Positions 11,887-20,297 of a DNA stretch of 64,000 nucleotides are shown here, piece after piece. Position 1 is the first letter of the stretch. Each line of letters starts with the position of its first letter. The DNA is from Gordonia paraffinivorans NBRC 108238 (GTDB lineage: Bacteria; Actinomycetota; Actinomycetes; Mycobacteriales; Mycobacteriaceae). The stretch is taken from the NCBI RefSeq assembly GCF_000344155.1, contig NZ_BAOQ01000015.1:58803-122802 (forward strand). The letters run 5' to 3'. Below the pieces are notes generated by a model. That model was not told the origin of the DNA. It worked only from the letters and a program-made list of their open reading frames with translations, and did not search any database. A program made the position numbers and the translations under genes.

Positions 11887-13119
11887 CTACGGCTCACCGC
11901 CCCAATCGTCAGGCCGACGCGCATCTCCTTGACCGCCACCCGCAGCACGTCGCGGGTCGCCAGTCGAGTCGTCATCGGCTGCCGGGCCCGGGGCCTGCGG
12001 GTCCACGTAGCTCCGGACCACCCTGTTGCCGATCTGCGACACGATCTCGTAGTCGATGGTGCCGATCGCATCGGCCCAGTCCCTGGCGGTCGGGCCGCCG
12101 TGACGGCCCGTGCCGAACAACTCGACCTCGTCTCCCTCGCGCACGCCTGCCCCGTCGGGTCCCAGATCGATGACCAGCTGGTCCATGCAGATCCGCCCGA
12201 TCCCGTCGAAGAGCCGCTCGCCGATGCGGACGCGCAGGTGACCCGACAGCAGGCGCGGCACACCGTCGGCGTATCCCGCCGGCACCACCGCGACGACGGT
12301 GTCCCGGGGCGCGATCCACGTCTGACTGTAGGAGACGCCCTCTCCGGCTGCCACGTTCTTGACCAGCGCCACTTGCGCCGACAGGGTCATGGCGGGGATG
12401 AGCCCGAAGTCGCCGCGCTCGGGTATCGGGGTGCGTCCGTACAGCGCGATGCCGGGGCGGACCATGTCCCTGGCGAGGTCGGGCCGGGTCAGCGCCGCGG
12501 GCGAGTTCGCCATGTGCACCACCTCGGGGGCCACCCCGGCACGGGTGAGATCGTCCACCGCCCGGTCCAGGCGCCCGGCCTGCTCGTCGTTGAGCGGATG
12601 CCCCGGTTCGTCGCCACGCGCCAGGTGGCACATCACCCCGCGCAGCACCACGGACTCCTCGGCGTGTGCCTTCGCGATCTCCCGCACGAACACGTCCCAC
12701 TCGTCGACGGCGACGCCGCTGCGGTTGAGGCCGGTGTCGACCTTCACCGTGACCGACGCCCGGACCCCCGCACGACGCGCGGCGGCCACCACGGCCTCGA
12801 GCTGGCGGGGCGAGGACAGTGCCACTTCGATGTCGTTCGCGATCGCCGCGTCGAAGTCTGCGCCGGGTGTGTGCAGCCACGCCGTGATCGGCGCGTCGAT
12901 CCCCGCGGCGCGCAGTGCGATCCCCTCGGTGATGTGGGCCACGCCGAGTTCGGCGGCGCCGGCGGCCAGCACCGCCCTCGCCACCGGCACGGCGCCGTGC
13001 CCGTAGGCGTCGGCCTTGACGACCGCCATGACGGGAGCGTGGGAGGCGTTCCGCAGAACGTCGAGGTTGTGGGCGATCGCGCCGAGGTCGACGGTCGCGG
13101 TCAGGGCAGGAGAAGTCAT
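11887..13119 (-). CDS. alr: Alanine racemase
   Basis: Alr converts L- to D-alanine with pyridoxal phosphate for peptidoglycan synthesis. The 410-residue product has the PLP lysine in VVKADAYGHG (Lys35), the family segments HLARGDEP and RPGIALYGRTP and the C-terminal domain GRICMDQLVIDLG. I start it at ATG 13119, which lies behind GGGAGA and gives the normal N-terminus (LTATVDLGAIAHNL); a longer frame to 13161 exists. The last 40 residues are a Gly/Asp-rich tail longer than usual. It is first in the alr-hydrolase-tsaEB-rimI-tsaD string. Confidence 0.95.
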   Translation of the reverse strand: MTSPALTATVDLGAIAHNLDVLRNASHAPVMAVVKADAYGHGAVPVARAVLAAGAAELGVAHITEGIALRAAGIDAPITAWLHTPGADFDAAIANDIEVALSSPRQLEAVVAAARRAGVRASVTVKVDTGLNRSGVAVDEWDVFVREIAKAHAEESVVLRGVMCHLARGDEPGHPLNDEQAGRLDRAVDDLTRAGVAPEVVHMANSPAALTRPDLARDMVRPGIALYGRTPIPERGDFGLIPAMTLSAQVALVKNVAAGEGVSYSQTWIAPRDTVVAVVPAGYADGVPRLLSGHLRVRIGERLFDGIGRICMDQLVIDLGPDGAGVREGDEVELFGTGRHGGPTARDWADAIGTIDYEIVSQIGNRVVRSYVDPQAPGPAADDDSTGDPRRAAGGGQGDARRPDDWGGEP

Positions 13120-13287
13120 CGGCGACCATTCTCCCAGATCGTCGCGACCCGATTGGCTCACACCGGGCGTGACCAGGGATACGGCACGCGATGGCGGACA
13201 TGAGTAATCACACCGATGCGCGCGGCCGGCGCCTGCGGTTGGCTGGAACGCGACCCCGAAGCCCCCGAGAGCACGAGACGTCGGAGC

Positions 13288-13776
13288 ATGATGAACCCCA
13301 CCATGAACCAGCAGCCCGGACCACGCGACCCGGTCTTCCCCGAACCGGCCTTCCCGGACGAGTTCGTCCCGGTCGACCTTCGCGGGACGCCCCTCCGACC
13401 GGCGGCATACGTGTACCCGACGCCACCGCTGACCGGCGGCCGCACGCCTGGCCTGCGCGAGTCGCTGCTCGCCTGGGCGTCGAACGCCGTCGCCTGGGCG
13501 TCGCTCGTCGGCAGCGCGGTCCTGTTGGTCATCTCCTTCGCCCGAACCCTCGCAGATCAGGATTCCGACGGCTACTTCCTCGCCGGGTTGGGACTGTGGC
13601 TGGTCGGGAGCGTCGCCGCGGTCTGCGCGGTCGTGCTGCTGGTGACGTCGTTCGTCGCACGCCTGCGCGCCGGTGAACTCCGGCGCGCGGCGCCGGTCGT
13701 GGACCTCGTCTTCCTCGCCGTGGTCACCGCGGCGTCGGTGCTCACCGCGGCGTTCCCGGTACTCGCGTTCTCCTGA
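13288..13776 (+). CDS. Hypothetical three-helix membrane protein
   Basis: The 162-residue product is not recognised. It has a proline-rich N-terminal cytoplasmic part of about 60 residues and three hydrophobic helices at about 66-88, 97-124 and 136-160. Start choice is uncertain: ATG 13288, 13291 and 13303 are all possible, with GGAG at 13283-13286 favouring 13291. It is divergent from alr and converges on nnr, leaving six bases between the stops. Confidence 0.65.
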   Translation: MMNPTMNQQPGPRDPVFPEPAFPDEFVPVDLRGTPLRPAAYVYPTPPLTGGRTPGLRESLLAWASNAVAWASLVGSAVLLVISFARTLADQDSDGYFLAGLGLWLVGSVAAVCAVVLLVTSFVARLRAGELRRAAPVVDLVFLAVVTAASVLTAAFPVLAFS

Positions 13777-13782
13777 GAGTGC

Positions 13783-15225
13783 TCACCCTCTGACGAACTC
13801 GCGGATCGCCGGACGCAGGGCCGCCAGGAGGGTCGACGCCCCGATGGGCGCTCCCCGGCTGGCGAGCAGCGCGGCGCGGGCATGGACGCGCGCCGCCCAG
13901 GCCCCCGCCGTCTGCGGCGTGTGTCCCGCGGCCAGCAGCGAACCGGCGATGCCGGCGAGCACGTCGCCCGCCCCGGCGGTGGCCGCCCACGACGACCCGG
14001 CGTCGTTGCCGGCGACCGAACCCGTCGGGTCGGCGACCAGGGTGATGCGCCCCTTGAGCAGGACGGTCACATTCCATTCGGCCGCGAGGCCCGCGACCGC
14101 GGACAGCCGGTCGGCCCCGAGCGCCGTGCCGGTGAGCCGGGCGAACTCGCCGGCGTGCGGCGTCAGCAGCGTGGGTGCGGTTCGGCCGGCGACCAGCTCG
14201 GGGCGTCGGGCGACGATGGTGAGCGCGTCGGCGTCGACGAGCACCGGGAGATCAGTGTCGAGCACGGTGCGCAGCGTGGCCTCCGCCGCGTCGTCGGTTC
14301 CCATCCCGGGACCGACCGTCCAGGCCTGGACGCGTCCGGCCTCCGCGAGGTCCGGCACCGCGACGACCTCAGGGAAATGCGAGACCACCTCGGCGTGGGC
14401 CGATCCCACGTAGCGCGTCATACCGGACGTCGCGGTGACCGCCGCGCCCGACGCCAGGATCGCCGCGCCCGGGTAACGGTGCGAACCCGCGATGACCCCG
14501 ACCACACCCTGGGTGTACTTGTCGTCGGCGGGACCCGGAACCGGCCAGTCGATGTCCTCGTCGGAGAACGAGAACAGCCGCGGCGCAACACGTTCCGACG
14601 GTTTGCCGATGCCGATGTCGACGACCGCGAGCCGCCCGCAGCGCGGAGCGGCGAGCAGGTGGACGCGTCGCGGGTGTCCGAACGTGACGGTGATGTCGGC
14701 ACGGACCGACGGGTCGTGGACCTCGCCGGTGTCACAGTCCACGCCGGACGGCAGGTCGACCGCGACGACGGTGGTCTCGGGGGCCAGCGCGGCGAACACC
14801 GCGGCCGCCGCCGGGCGCAGCGGCCCCTTGCCGCCGATGCCGACCACGCCGTCGACGACGATGTCGAGACCGGCCGGCAGCGCGGCGCCACCGCCCGTCG
14901 TCGGGACGACCCGGCCGCCGGCGGCGCGGAAGGCGGCGAGTCCCGCGGGATGCGCCTTGTCCGGGGCGAGCAGGACCGCGTGGACCGCGACGCCGCGGCG
15001 AGCGAGTTCGGCCCCGGCGAACAGCGCGTCGCCGCCGTTGTCACCCGCGCCGACCACGATGCCGACGCGGCGCCCGTAACAGCCGCCGGTCCGGTTCAGT
15101 TCGGCCGCCACCACCCGGGCGACGCCGTGGGACGCCCGACGCATCAGCGTCCCGTTCGCGAGCAGATCCCCCGACGCCCGTTCGGCGTCGCGCACCTCGT
15201 CGGCGGTCAGGTACTGCATCGGCAT
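13783..15225 (-). CDS. nnr: Bifunctional NAD(P)H-hydrate epimerase / ADP-dependent dehydratase
   Basis: This enzyme repairs damaged nicotinamide cofactors: the N-terminal half epimerises NAD(P)HX and the C-terminal half dehydrates it using ADP. The 480-residue length fits the fusion. The epimerase part shows VVGAGDNGGDALFAG and DGVVGIGGKGPL; the ribokinase-like dehydratase part, from about residue 220, shows WTVGPGMG, TLLTPHAGEFARL and WAATAGAGDVLAGIAG. The start ATG 15225 follows GGGGCC; ATG 15219 is two codons inside. It lies 10 bp behind glmS and is probably cotranscribed. Confidence 0.93.
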   Translation of the reverse strand: MPMQYLTADEVRDAERASGDLLANGTLMRRASHGVARVVAAELNRTGGCYGRRVGIVVGAGDNGGDALFAGAELARRGVAVHAVLLAPDKAHPAGLAAFRAAGGRVVPTTGGGAALPAGLDIVVDGVVGIGGKGPLRPAAAAVFAALAPETTVVAVDLPSGVDCDTGEVHDPSVRADITVTFGHPRRVHLLAAPRCGRLAVVDIGIGKPSERVAPRLFSFSDEDIDWPVPGPADDKYTQGVVGVIAGSHRYPGAAILASGAAVTATSGMTRYVGSAHAEVVSHFPEVVAVPDLAEAGRVQAWTVGPGMGTDDAAEATLRTVLDTDLPVLVDADALTIVARRPELVAGRTAPTLLTPHAGEFARLTGTALGADRLSAVAGLAAEWNVTVLLKGRITLVADPTGSVAGNDAGSSWAATAGAGDVLAGIAGSLLAAGHTPQTAGAWAARVHARAALLASRGAPIGASTLLAALRPAIREFVRG

Positions 15226-15235
15226 GGGGAGGCCC

Positions 15236-17098
15236 CTACTCGACGGTCACCGACTTGGCGAGGTTGCGCGGCTTGTCGACGTCGTAGCCGCGGGCCTGCG
15301 CCACGCTCGCGGCGAACACCTGCAACGGCACCGTGGACACCAGCGGCTGCAACAGCGTCGGCGTCTTCGGGATGGGGATGAACTCGTCGGCGACCGCCCG
15401 CGCGGCGTCGTCGTCGGCCTCGGCGATCACGATCGTGCGCGCGCCGCGGGCCTGGATCTCGCGGATGTTGCTCACCATCTTGGAGTGCAGGACCGCACGG
15501 CCGTCCGGCGACGGCATGATCGTGATGACCGGCAGGCCGTCCTCGATGAGCGCGATCGGGCCGTGCTTGAGCTCGCCGGCGGCGAATCCCTCGGCGTGCA
15601 TGTAGGCGAGTTCCTTGAGCTTCAGCGCCCCCTCGAGCGCCACCGGGTAACCGACGTGGCGTCCGATGAACAGCACGGTGTTGTGCTCGGCCAGCGAGTG
15701 CGCGAGGTCGCGGACCGGCCCCATGGTCTCGAGGACCTCGGAGACCGAGTCGGCCATGGCCTCGATGGCCTCGAACTCCCGCACCACCTCGTCGGAGTAC
15801 TTGGTGCCGCGGGCCTGCGCGAGCGCCAGGCCGACCAGGTAGGCGGCGACGATCTGCGCCAGGAAGCACTTGGTCGACGCGACGCCGATCTCCGGTCCGG
15901 CGTGCGTGTACAGCACCGCGTCGGACTCGCGCGGGATCTGTGCGCCGTTGGTGTTGCAGATCGCCAGCACGCGCGCTTTCTGGTCCTTGGCGTGGCGCAC
16001 GGCCTCGAGGGTGTCGGCGGTCTCGCCCGACTGCGAGATCGCCAGGACCAGCGTCGACCGGTCCAGGACCGGGTCGCGGTAGCGGAACTCGCTGGCGAGC
16101 TCGATCTCGACGGGCAGGCGCGTCCAGTGCTCGATCGCGTACTTGGCGAGCAGGCCGGCGTGGTAGGCGGTGCCGCAGGCGACGACGAAGACCTTGTCCA
16201 CGTCGCGCAGGTCGTCATCGGTCAGGCGCTGCTCGTCGAGGACGATGCGGCCGTCCTGCAGGTGGCCCAGGAGGGTGTCGGCGATCGCGCGGGGCTGCTC
16301 GGCGATCTCCTTGAGCATGAAGAAGTCGTAGCCGCCCTTCTCCGCGGCCGCGAGATCCCAGTCGATGTGGAACGGCTTGCCGGGGCGTTCGTTGCGGTCG
16401 AAGTCGGTGATCGAGTACGAGTCGGCGGTGATGACCACGACCTCGTCCTGACCGAGCTCGACCGCCTCGCGGGTGTGCTCGATGAAGGCGGTCACATCGG
16501 AGGCGACGAACATCTCGCCCTCGCCGACGCCGACGACCAGCGGCGTCGACCGGCGGGCGGCGACGATGGTGTCCGGGTGGTCGGCGTGGGTGAACACGAG
16601 GGTGAATGCGCCCTCGAGGCGACGCAGCGCGGCGTAGGCGCTGGCCACGAAATCACCGGCGGTCGGGCCGAGCGCGTAGTACTTGGAGACGAGGTGGACC
16701 GCGGTCTCGGTGTCGGTCTCCGACTCGAACTCGACGCCGTCCTCCTCGAGTTCGGCGCGCAGCTCGGCGTAGTTCTCGATGATGCCGTTGTGGACGACCG
16801 CGATCTTGCGGTCGCTGCTGGCGTGCGGATGCGCGTTCTTGTCGGTGGGCTTGCCGTGGGTCGCCCAGCGGGTGTGACCCATGCCCGTCGTCCCCGACAG
16901 CGCCTCGCGTCCGACCGTCGCGATCTGCTTCTCGAGGTTCTCCATCCGGAGCGCCTTCTTCTGGATCGCGGTGTTACCCGCGCCGTCGAGGATCGCGACA
17001 CCGGCCGAGTCGTATCCGCGGTACTCCATCCGCCGCAATGCCTCGACGACGATGTCCAGGGCGTCACGACGCCCCACGTATCCGACGATTCCACACAT
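15236..17098 (-). CDS. glmS: Glutamine-fructose-6-phosphate aminotransferase (isomerising)
   Basis: GlmS makes glucosamine-6-phosphate, the entry to UDP-GlcNAc and peptidoglycan; glmM, the next step, lies at 35,453-36,826. The 620-residue protein has the catalytic Cys2 (MCGIVGYVG), the glutaminase motifs TRWATHG and HNGIIENY, two SIS domains with SQSGETADTL and the C-terminal KSVTVE. A -10-like AGCGTA on the plus strand (TACGCT on the coding strand, 17107-17112) sits eight bases before the ATG, suggesting a very short leader or leaderless mRNA. No glmS ribozyme is expected or seen. Confidence 0.97.
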   Translation of the reverse strand: MCGIVGYVGRRDALDIVVEALRRMEYRGYDSAGVAILDGAGNTAIQKKALRMENLEKQIATVGREALSGTTGMGHTRWATHGKPTDKNAHPHASSDRKIAVVHNGIIENYAELRAELEEDGVEFESETDTETAVHLVSKYYALGPTAGDFVASAYAALRRLEGAFTLVFTHADHPDTIVAARRSTPLVVGVGEGEMFVASDVTAFIEHTREAVELGQDEVVVITADSYSITDFDRNERPGKPFHIDWDLAAAEKGGYDFFMLKEIAEQPRAIADTLLGHLQDGRIVLDEQRLTDDDLRDVDKVFVVACGTAYHAGLLAKYAIEHWTRLPVEIELASEFRYRDPVLDRSTLVLAISQSGETADTLEAVRHAKDQKARVLAICNTNGAQIPRESDAVLYTHAGPEIGVASTKCFLAQIVAAYLVGLALAQARGTKYSDEVVREFEAIEAMADSVSEVLETMGPVRDLAHSLAEHNTVLFIGRHVGYPVALEGALKLKELAYMHAEGFAAGELKHGPIALIEDGLPVITIMPSPDGRAVLHSKMVSNIREIQARGARTIVIAEADDDAARAVADEFIPIPKTPTLLQPLVSTVPLQVFAASVAQARGYDVDKPRNLAKSVTVE

Positions 17099-17196
17099 AG
17101 TCAGTCAGCGTACCTGCGCGCGGTCGCATCGACGCGCCCGCGCAGGGCCAACGCCGTGTCCGGAAACGGACATCGCCGCATCCGCCGAGGACGGCG

Positions 17197-18174
17197 TCAC
17201 TCGATGGTGTCGGGGACCACTGCGTTCGGGAGCCCGGAGGGCACGGGAGTGCCTGCGCGACGGCGCTTGCGCTCCTTGGCGCCGAGCAGTTTGGAGATCC
17301 GGTCCTGGGCCTCGGGCGGGTCGTCGGGATCGACGGCGGGCACCTTCCCGAGGACGGTGTCGGGGTCGGCGAACGCCGCGTACTCCGGGTCCTCGTTGAG
17401 CGTGTGGAGAAAGAACCCGGTCAACAGCGCTCGGACCGCCCGGTGCGTCTTCTTGTCCGCGCCGTTGCTCCCCCACAGCGATCCGATGCCGCGGTGTTCC
17501 AGCAGGCCCTTCGACGTCGCGCCCGGCGGCGTCCGCAGGACCGCTCCCGGCGAGTCGGCGTCGGCGCCCCAGGCGCGCGCCAGCGGCAGGGCGTTGCCGT
17601 CGACGGTGTCGAGTTCCCCGATCGACGAGACGACCAGGCCGGGCACGCCCAGGCGCCGTGCGGCGGGCAACAGCAACCCGGTGGTCGGTGCGGGGAAGAT
17701 CGCGGCGACGCCGCGCACGGCGGGCTGCGGCTGACCGTGCAGCACGCCGTCGGAGGCGGCGAGGACGGCGGCCGACGCCCCGAAACCGTGTCCGGCCAAC
17801 CCGATCCGGGCCGGGTCGACGGTGATCTCGCCGAAGCCGAGGCGGACGCGGGTGACGATCGACAACGCCGAGCGCAGCTGCGCGGCCATCGCGTCGTCGG
17901 AGGCGAACACACCGCTCTGCCCGGCGGGCACGGCCACCACGATGCCCCAGGAGGCGAGGTGCTGACACAGGTCGCGGTAGCGCTCGGTCGAGGTCAGCCA
18001 GCCGTGACCGAAGGCGATCGCGGGCAGCCGCTCCCCCGACGCCGGGGTGTACACCTCGCCGCGCGTGCCGACGATCCCGAGGTCACCGCGCAGGACGCGG
18101 TTCGGCCCGCGACGACCGAGCGCGGCCATCAGCTTGTCGGGCGGTTGCGGTTTCGAACGCTTCTTGCGTGCCAC
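17197..18174 (-). CDS. Alpha/beta hydrolase (dienelactone hydrolase/chlorophyllase-like)
   Basis: This is a 325-residue hydrolase of unknown substrate. It contains AFGHGWLTSTERYRDL, the nucleophile elbow GHGFGAS and a core typical of PET-hydrolase- and chlorophyllase-like proteins. Both ends are rich in lysine and arginine (MARKKRSKPQPP and AKERKRRRAGTP), and there is no signal peptide, so it is likely cytoplasmic. It ends 98 bp before glmS and begins 21 bp behind the small helical protein at 18,196, so it may belong to that operon. Confidence 0.8.
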   Translation of the reverse strand: MARKKRSKPQPPDKLMAALGRRGPNRVLRGDLGIVGTRGEVYTPASGERLPAIAFGHGWLTSTERYRDLCQHLASWGIVVAVPAGQSGVFASDDAMAAQLRSALSIVTRVRLGFGEITVDPARIGLAGHGFGASAAVLAASDGVLHGQPQPAVRGVAAIFPAPTTGLLLPAARRLGVPGLVVSSIGELDTVDGNALPLARAWGADADSPGAVLRTPPGATSKGLLEHRGIGSLWGSNGADKKTHRAVRALLTGFFLHTLNEDPEYAAFADPDTVLGKVPAVDPDDPPEAQDRISKLLGAKERKRRRAGTPVPSGLPNAVVPDTIE

Positions 18175-18195
18175 AGCAGACAGCCTAGGCGCTGC

Positions 18196-18456
18196 CTACC
18201 GCGCGGGTGGCGGCAGATGCGGACTCGCGTCGGCGACGTCGGCGGGCAGCATGATGCTCGGCAACGCGTCGGCGGCATCGGCCTGGTGTTCGAGGTCCTC
18301 GCGGAGGAGTTCGGTCCGGGACCGCGGCGCCGTCCGTCGGTGTTCGGCCATGGTCGCCGCGAGGTCGCGTTGCGCCCCGGTGAAGCGGTGCGAGGCGTCG
18401 GCGACCTGCGCGGTGGCCGACCGCGCGAGGGCCTCGATCTGATCGGCGAGGTTCAC
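18196..18456 (-). CDS. Small helical protein, possible type VII secretion partner
   Basis: The 86-residue product is unrecognised. Residues 1-60 form an amphipathic helix rich in Ala, Arg, Gln and Glu (LADQIEALARSATAQVADASHRF), and the tail is proline-rich. Its ATG overlaps the stop of the preceding gene as ATGA (18453-18456), so the two are translated together. It is the last of three short helical genes whose order and size resemble Esp-type T7SS substrate operons, but it has no WXG motif of its own. Confidence 0.6.
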   Translation of the reverse strand: MNLADQIEALARSATAQVADASHRFTGAQRDLAATMAEHRRTAPRSRTELLREDLEHQADAADALPSIMLPADVADASPHLPPPAR

Positions 18457-19640
18457 TGGTCACCTGCCAGGGCCAGGTCGCCGGCGGACCGCTCGGGTTC
18501 GGGCGACGGATCGGTTGCGAAGGACGAGACCGGTTGCGGGCCATCGGGTCCCGAGAGTTCGGGGTCCGGCCGCTCGGGGTCTGGCCGCTCTGGGTCCGGC
18601 CGCCCGAATTCTGCGCGCTCGGGGTCCGGGCGCTCGCTGTCTGGTCCGCCCGACTCGAGGGCTCCCGATCCCGGGTCGGCGCCTCCGGACTCCGGATGCG
18701 CGGGCACGTCCTGCGGGACGCCGGCGTCGGGAGCGGTCACGGCGTCGTCGCCGTGCGTCCCGACCGCTCCCCCGAGTTGGAACGGCACGTCCTCGCCGCG
18801 CCCGGGCTCCCCGCCCCCGGGCACCGGCTCCTCGCGCCCGGGCACCGGCTCCTCACCGGGCACGGGGACGGCAACTGCGGATGCCGTCTCACCCACCACG
18901 GAGTCGACTGCCGCGAGATCGGCGGGGCCGACCGGAACAGACCGCGGCACAGAGTGTTCCGTCGACCCTGCGCTTTCCGTCGACCCCGTGACGCCCTCCC
19001 CGCCCGGGTAGGGCTCCGCATCGATCCCGTCGAGGGACCGGTTGAGGATCTCCAGGATGCCGGTGATCCCACGCACCGTCGCGTCGACGCAGGAGGTGAA
19101 CAGCTCCACCCGCGACCTCAGGTCCTCGGCGACGACGCCGAGCGGCACGCGGCCGCCCAGCACGGCCTCGGGCAACTCCGCCGGCGGCGTCTCCGCCGCG
19201 ATCGGGGTGCCCAGGCGGGCGACGGCCAGGTAGAACGACCGCATCAGCCGGTCGATCCCGGACGCGGCGGCCGCCGTGGCGTCGGTGAGGGTGTGCAGCA
19301 CGTACAGGTCGCTCTCGGCACGGCGCTGATGACCGATGACGGCGTCGACGGCCCGCGTCGCCGCTGCGCTGCGCCACCCGTCGTCGAGCCGCACACGCTG
19401 CTCGGGCAGGTGATGCAGTTGATCGGAGACGGCCCGGTGAGCCGCGACGAGGGCCCGCGCGTCGGCCGAGAGCGCGGCGATGTCGAAGGCGTCGACCATC
19501 TGCAGGCCCGTACGAATCGTCGCGTCCTCCGGCCCGGCCAACCCCATCAGGCGGCCGGCACCGAGGAACTCGATCAGCTCCGCGACACCGGCGTGCGCAT
19601 CCTGTCGGAGCGTCGACAGGGAGTCCACACCGCGTCTCAT
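18453..19640 (-). CDS. Large helical protein with acidic proline-rich tail, T7SS-substrate-like
   Basis: The 395-residue product is not recognised with certainty. The N-terminal 210 residues are helical and contain a helix-turn-helix hairpin around DDGWRSAAATRAV (about residue 90-100), reminiscent of the WxG turn in WXG100/PPE/EspB proteins. The C-terminal half is disordered: Glu/Pro/Gly-rich with repeats of EPVPG and of RPDPE. The start ATG 19640 lies eight bases after the upstream stop with AGGTGAG before it; the frame extends to 19691 inside the previous gene. Secretion is inference only. Confidence 0.6.
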   Translation of the reverse strand: MRRGVDSLSTLRQDAHAGVAELIEFLGAGRLMGLAGPEDATIRTGLQMVDAFDIAALSADARALVAAHRAVSDQLHHLPEQRVRLDDGWRSAAATRAVDAVIGHQRRAESDLYVLHTLTDATAAAASGIDRLMRSFYLAVARLGTPIAAETPPAELPEAVLGGRVPLGVVAEDLRSRVELFTSCVDATVRGITGILEILNRSLDGIDAEPYPGGEGVTGSTESAGSTEHSVPRSVPVGPADLAAVDSVVGETASAVAVPVPGEEPVPGREEPVPGGGEPGRGEDVPFQLGGAVGTHGDDAVTAPDAGVPQDVPAHPESGGADPGSGALESGGPDSERPDPERAEFGRPDPERPDPERPDPELSGPDGPQPVSSFATDPSPEPERSAGDLALAGDQ

Positions 19641-19647
19641 CCGCGAC

Positions 19648-20061
19648 TCACCTCGTCTCCCCGGCCACCCCGGCAGCCGCGTCGGCGTCACCAGCGGACA
19701 CGGTCTCGGCCGACAACCGGAGGCGATCGGCCAGCGCCGCCGCGGCGCGCGACTGCTCGCGCAACCGCCGGGACAGCGTCGCGCTCATCTCGGCATAGGC
19801 GGATGCCAGGCTCGAGAGCACCGGGTCCGGCTCGGCGCTCGGATCGACCAGGTCACTGCGCGCCCAACGCCCGAAGTCACGGGCGGCGAGATCGTCGGCG
19901 ACCGCGTTCACCACGAGGGAGGAACGCCGATAGAACGAGGCGACGGCCGCCACCTGCTCGGCATCCATGGCGACGCGTCCCGCATCGGTGCCCGCGGCGA
20001 TGCGTCCCGCATCGGTGCCCGCGGCGATGCGTCCCGCATCGGAGTCTCCGGCGCCGTCCAC
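19648..20061 (-). CDS. EspC-like small helical protein with N-terminal repeats
   Basis: The core of about 106 residues from Met 19968 (MDAEQVAAVASFYRRSS ... LSSLASAYAEM, LADRLRLSAETVSAGDADAAAGV) follows the pattern of the T7SS EspC family: short N-terminal helix, glycine/proline break, long C-terminal helix ending in an Asp-Ala-Ala segment. I place the start at GTG 20061, eight bases after GGGGG, which adds a leader made of tandem DAGRIAAGT repeats; GTG 20070 and ATG 19968 are alternatives. It is first in a three-gene operon and divergent from the catabolic island. Confidence 0.55.
   Translation of the reverse strand: MDGAGDSDAGRIAAGTDAGRIAAGTDAGRVAMDAEQVAAVASFYRRSSLVVNAVADDLAARDFGRWARSDLVDPSAEPDPVLSSLASAYAEMSATLSRRLREQSRAAAALADRLRLSAETVSAGDADAAAGVAGETR
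19974..20042. repeat. 27-bp tandem repeat
   Basis: A 27-bp unit is present twice in full (19974-20000 and 20001-20027, differing only at the first base) and once in part (20028-20042). In frame on the minus strand it encodes DAGRIAAGT/DAGRVA units at the N-terminus of the EspC-like protein, or lies in its leader if translation begins at 19968. Confidence 0.85.
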
Positions 20062-20297
20062 CCTGCTCACCCCCCTACGGCAGATCCCCGCGATGGTAAC
20101 CAGCACCGCGCCACCTTGGACGCACTCGATCCACCGATCGGTTCCCGCACCGCGGCGGATTCGCCGACCACGCGTCCCGACCCGGCCGCGAGCCGCCTTG
20201 GGATTTCCGACAACTGCCGCGACGACGCCCCCTTCCGGTACCCCCGGCGAATCCCCGAGAGTGACCTCGACCACACTGTTCGGCGAGAGGATCTGCA
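20062..20297. promoter_or_regulatory. Divergent intergenic region at the left end of the catabolic island
   Basis: These 236 bp separate the EspC-like gene (-) from the first island gene (+). I see no convincing -35/-10 pair. An AGAGGA ribosome site precedes the ATG at 20298. Open frames crossing the region have no homology and are treated as chance. Confidence 0.4.

Noticed and set aside
11017..13203. 728-codon open frame opposite the hydrolase and alr genes
   Set aside because: Covers two real genes in antisense and lacks any family motif.
15224..17734. 836-codon open frame opposite glmS
   Set aside because: Antisense shadow; glmS is unambiguous on the other strand.
19974..20042. CRISPR array
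   Set aside because: The repeats are direct and adjacent with no spacers, and are in frame as coding repeats.
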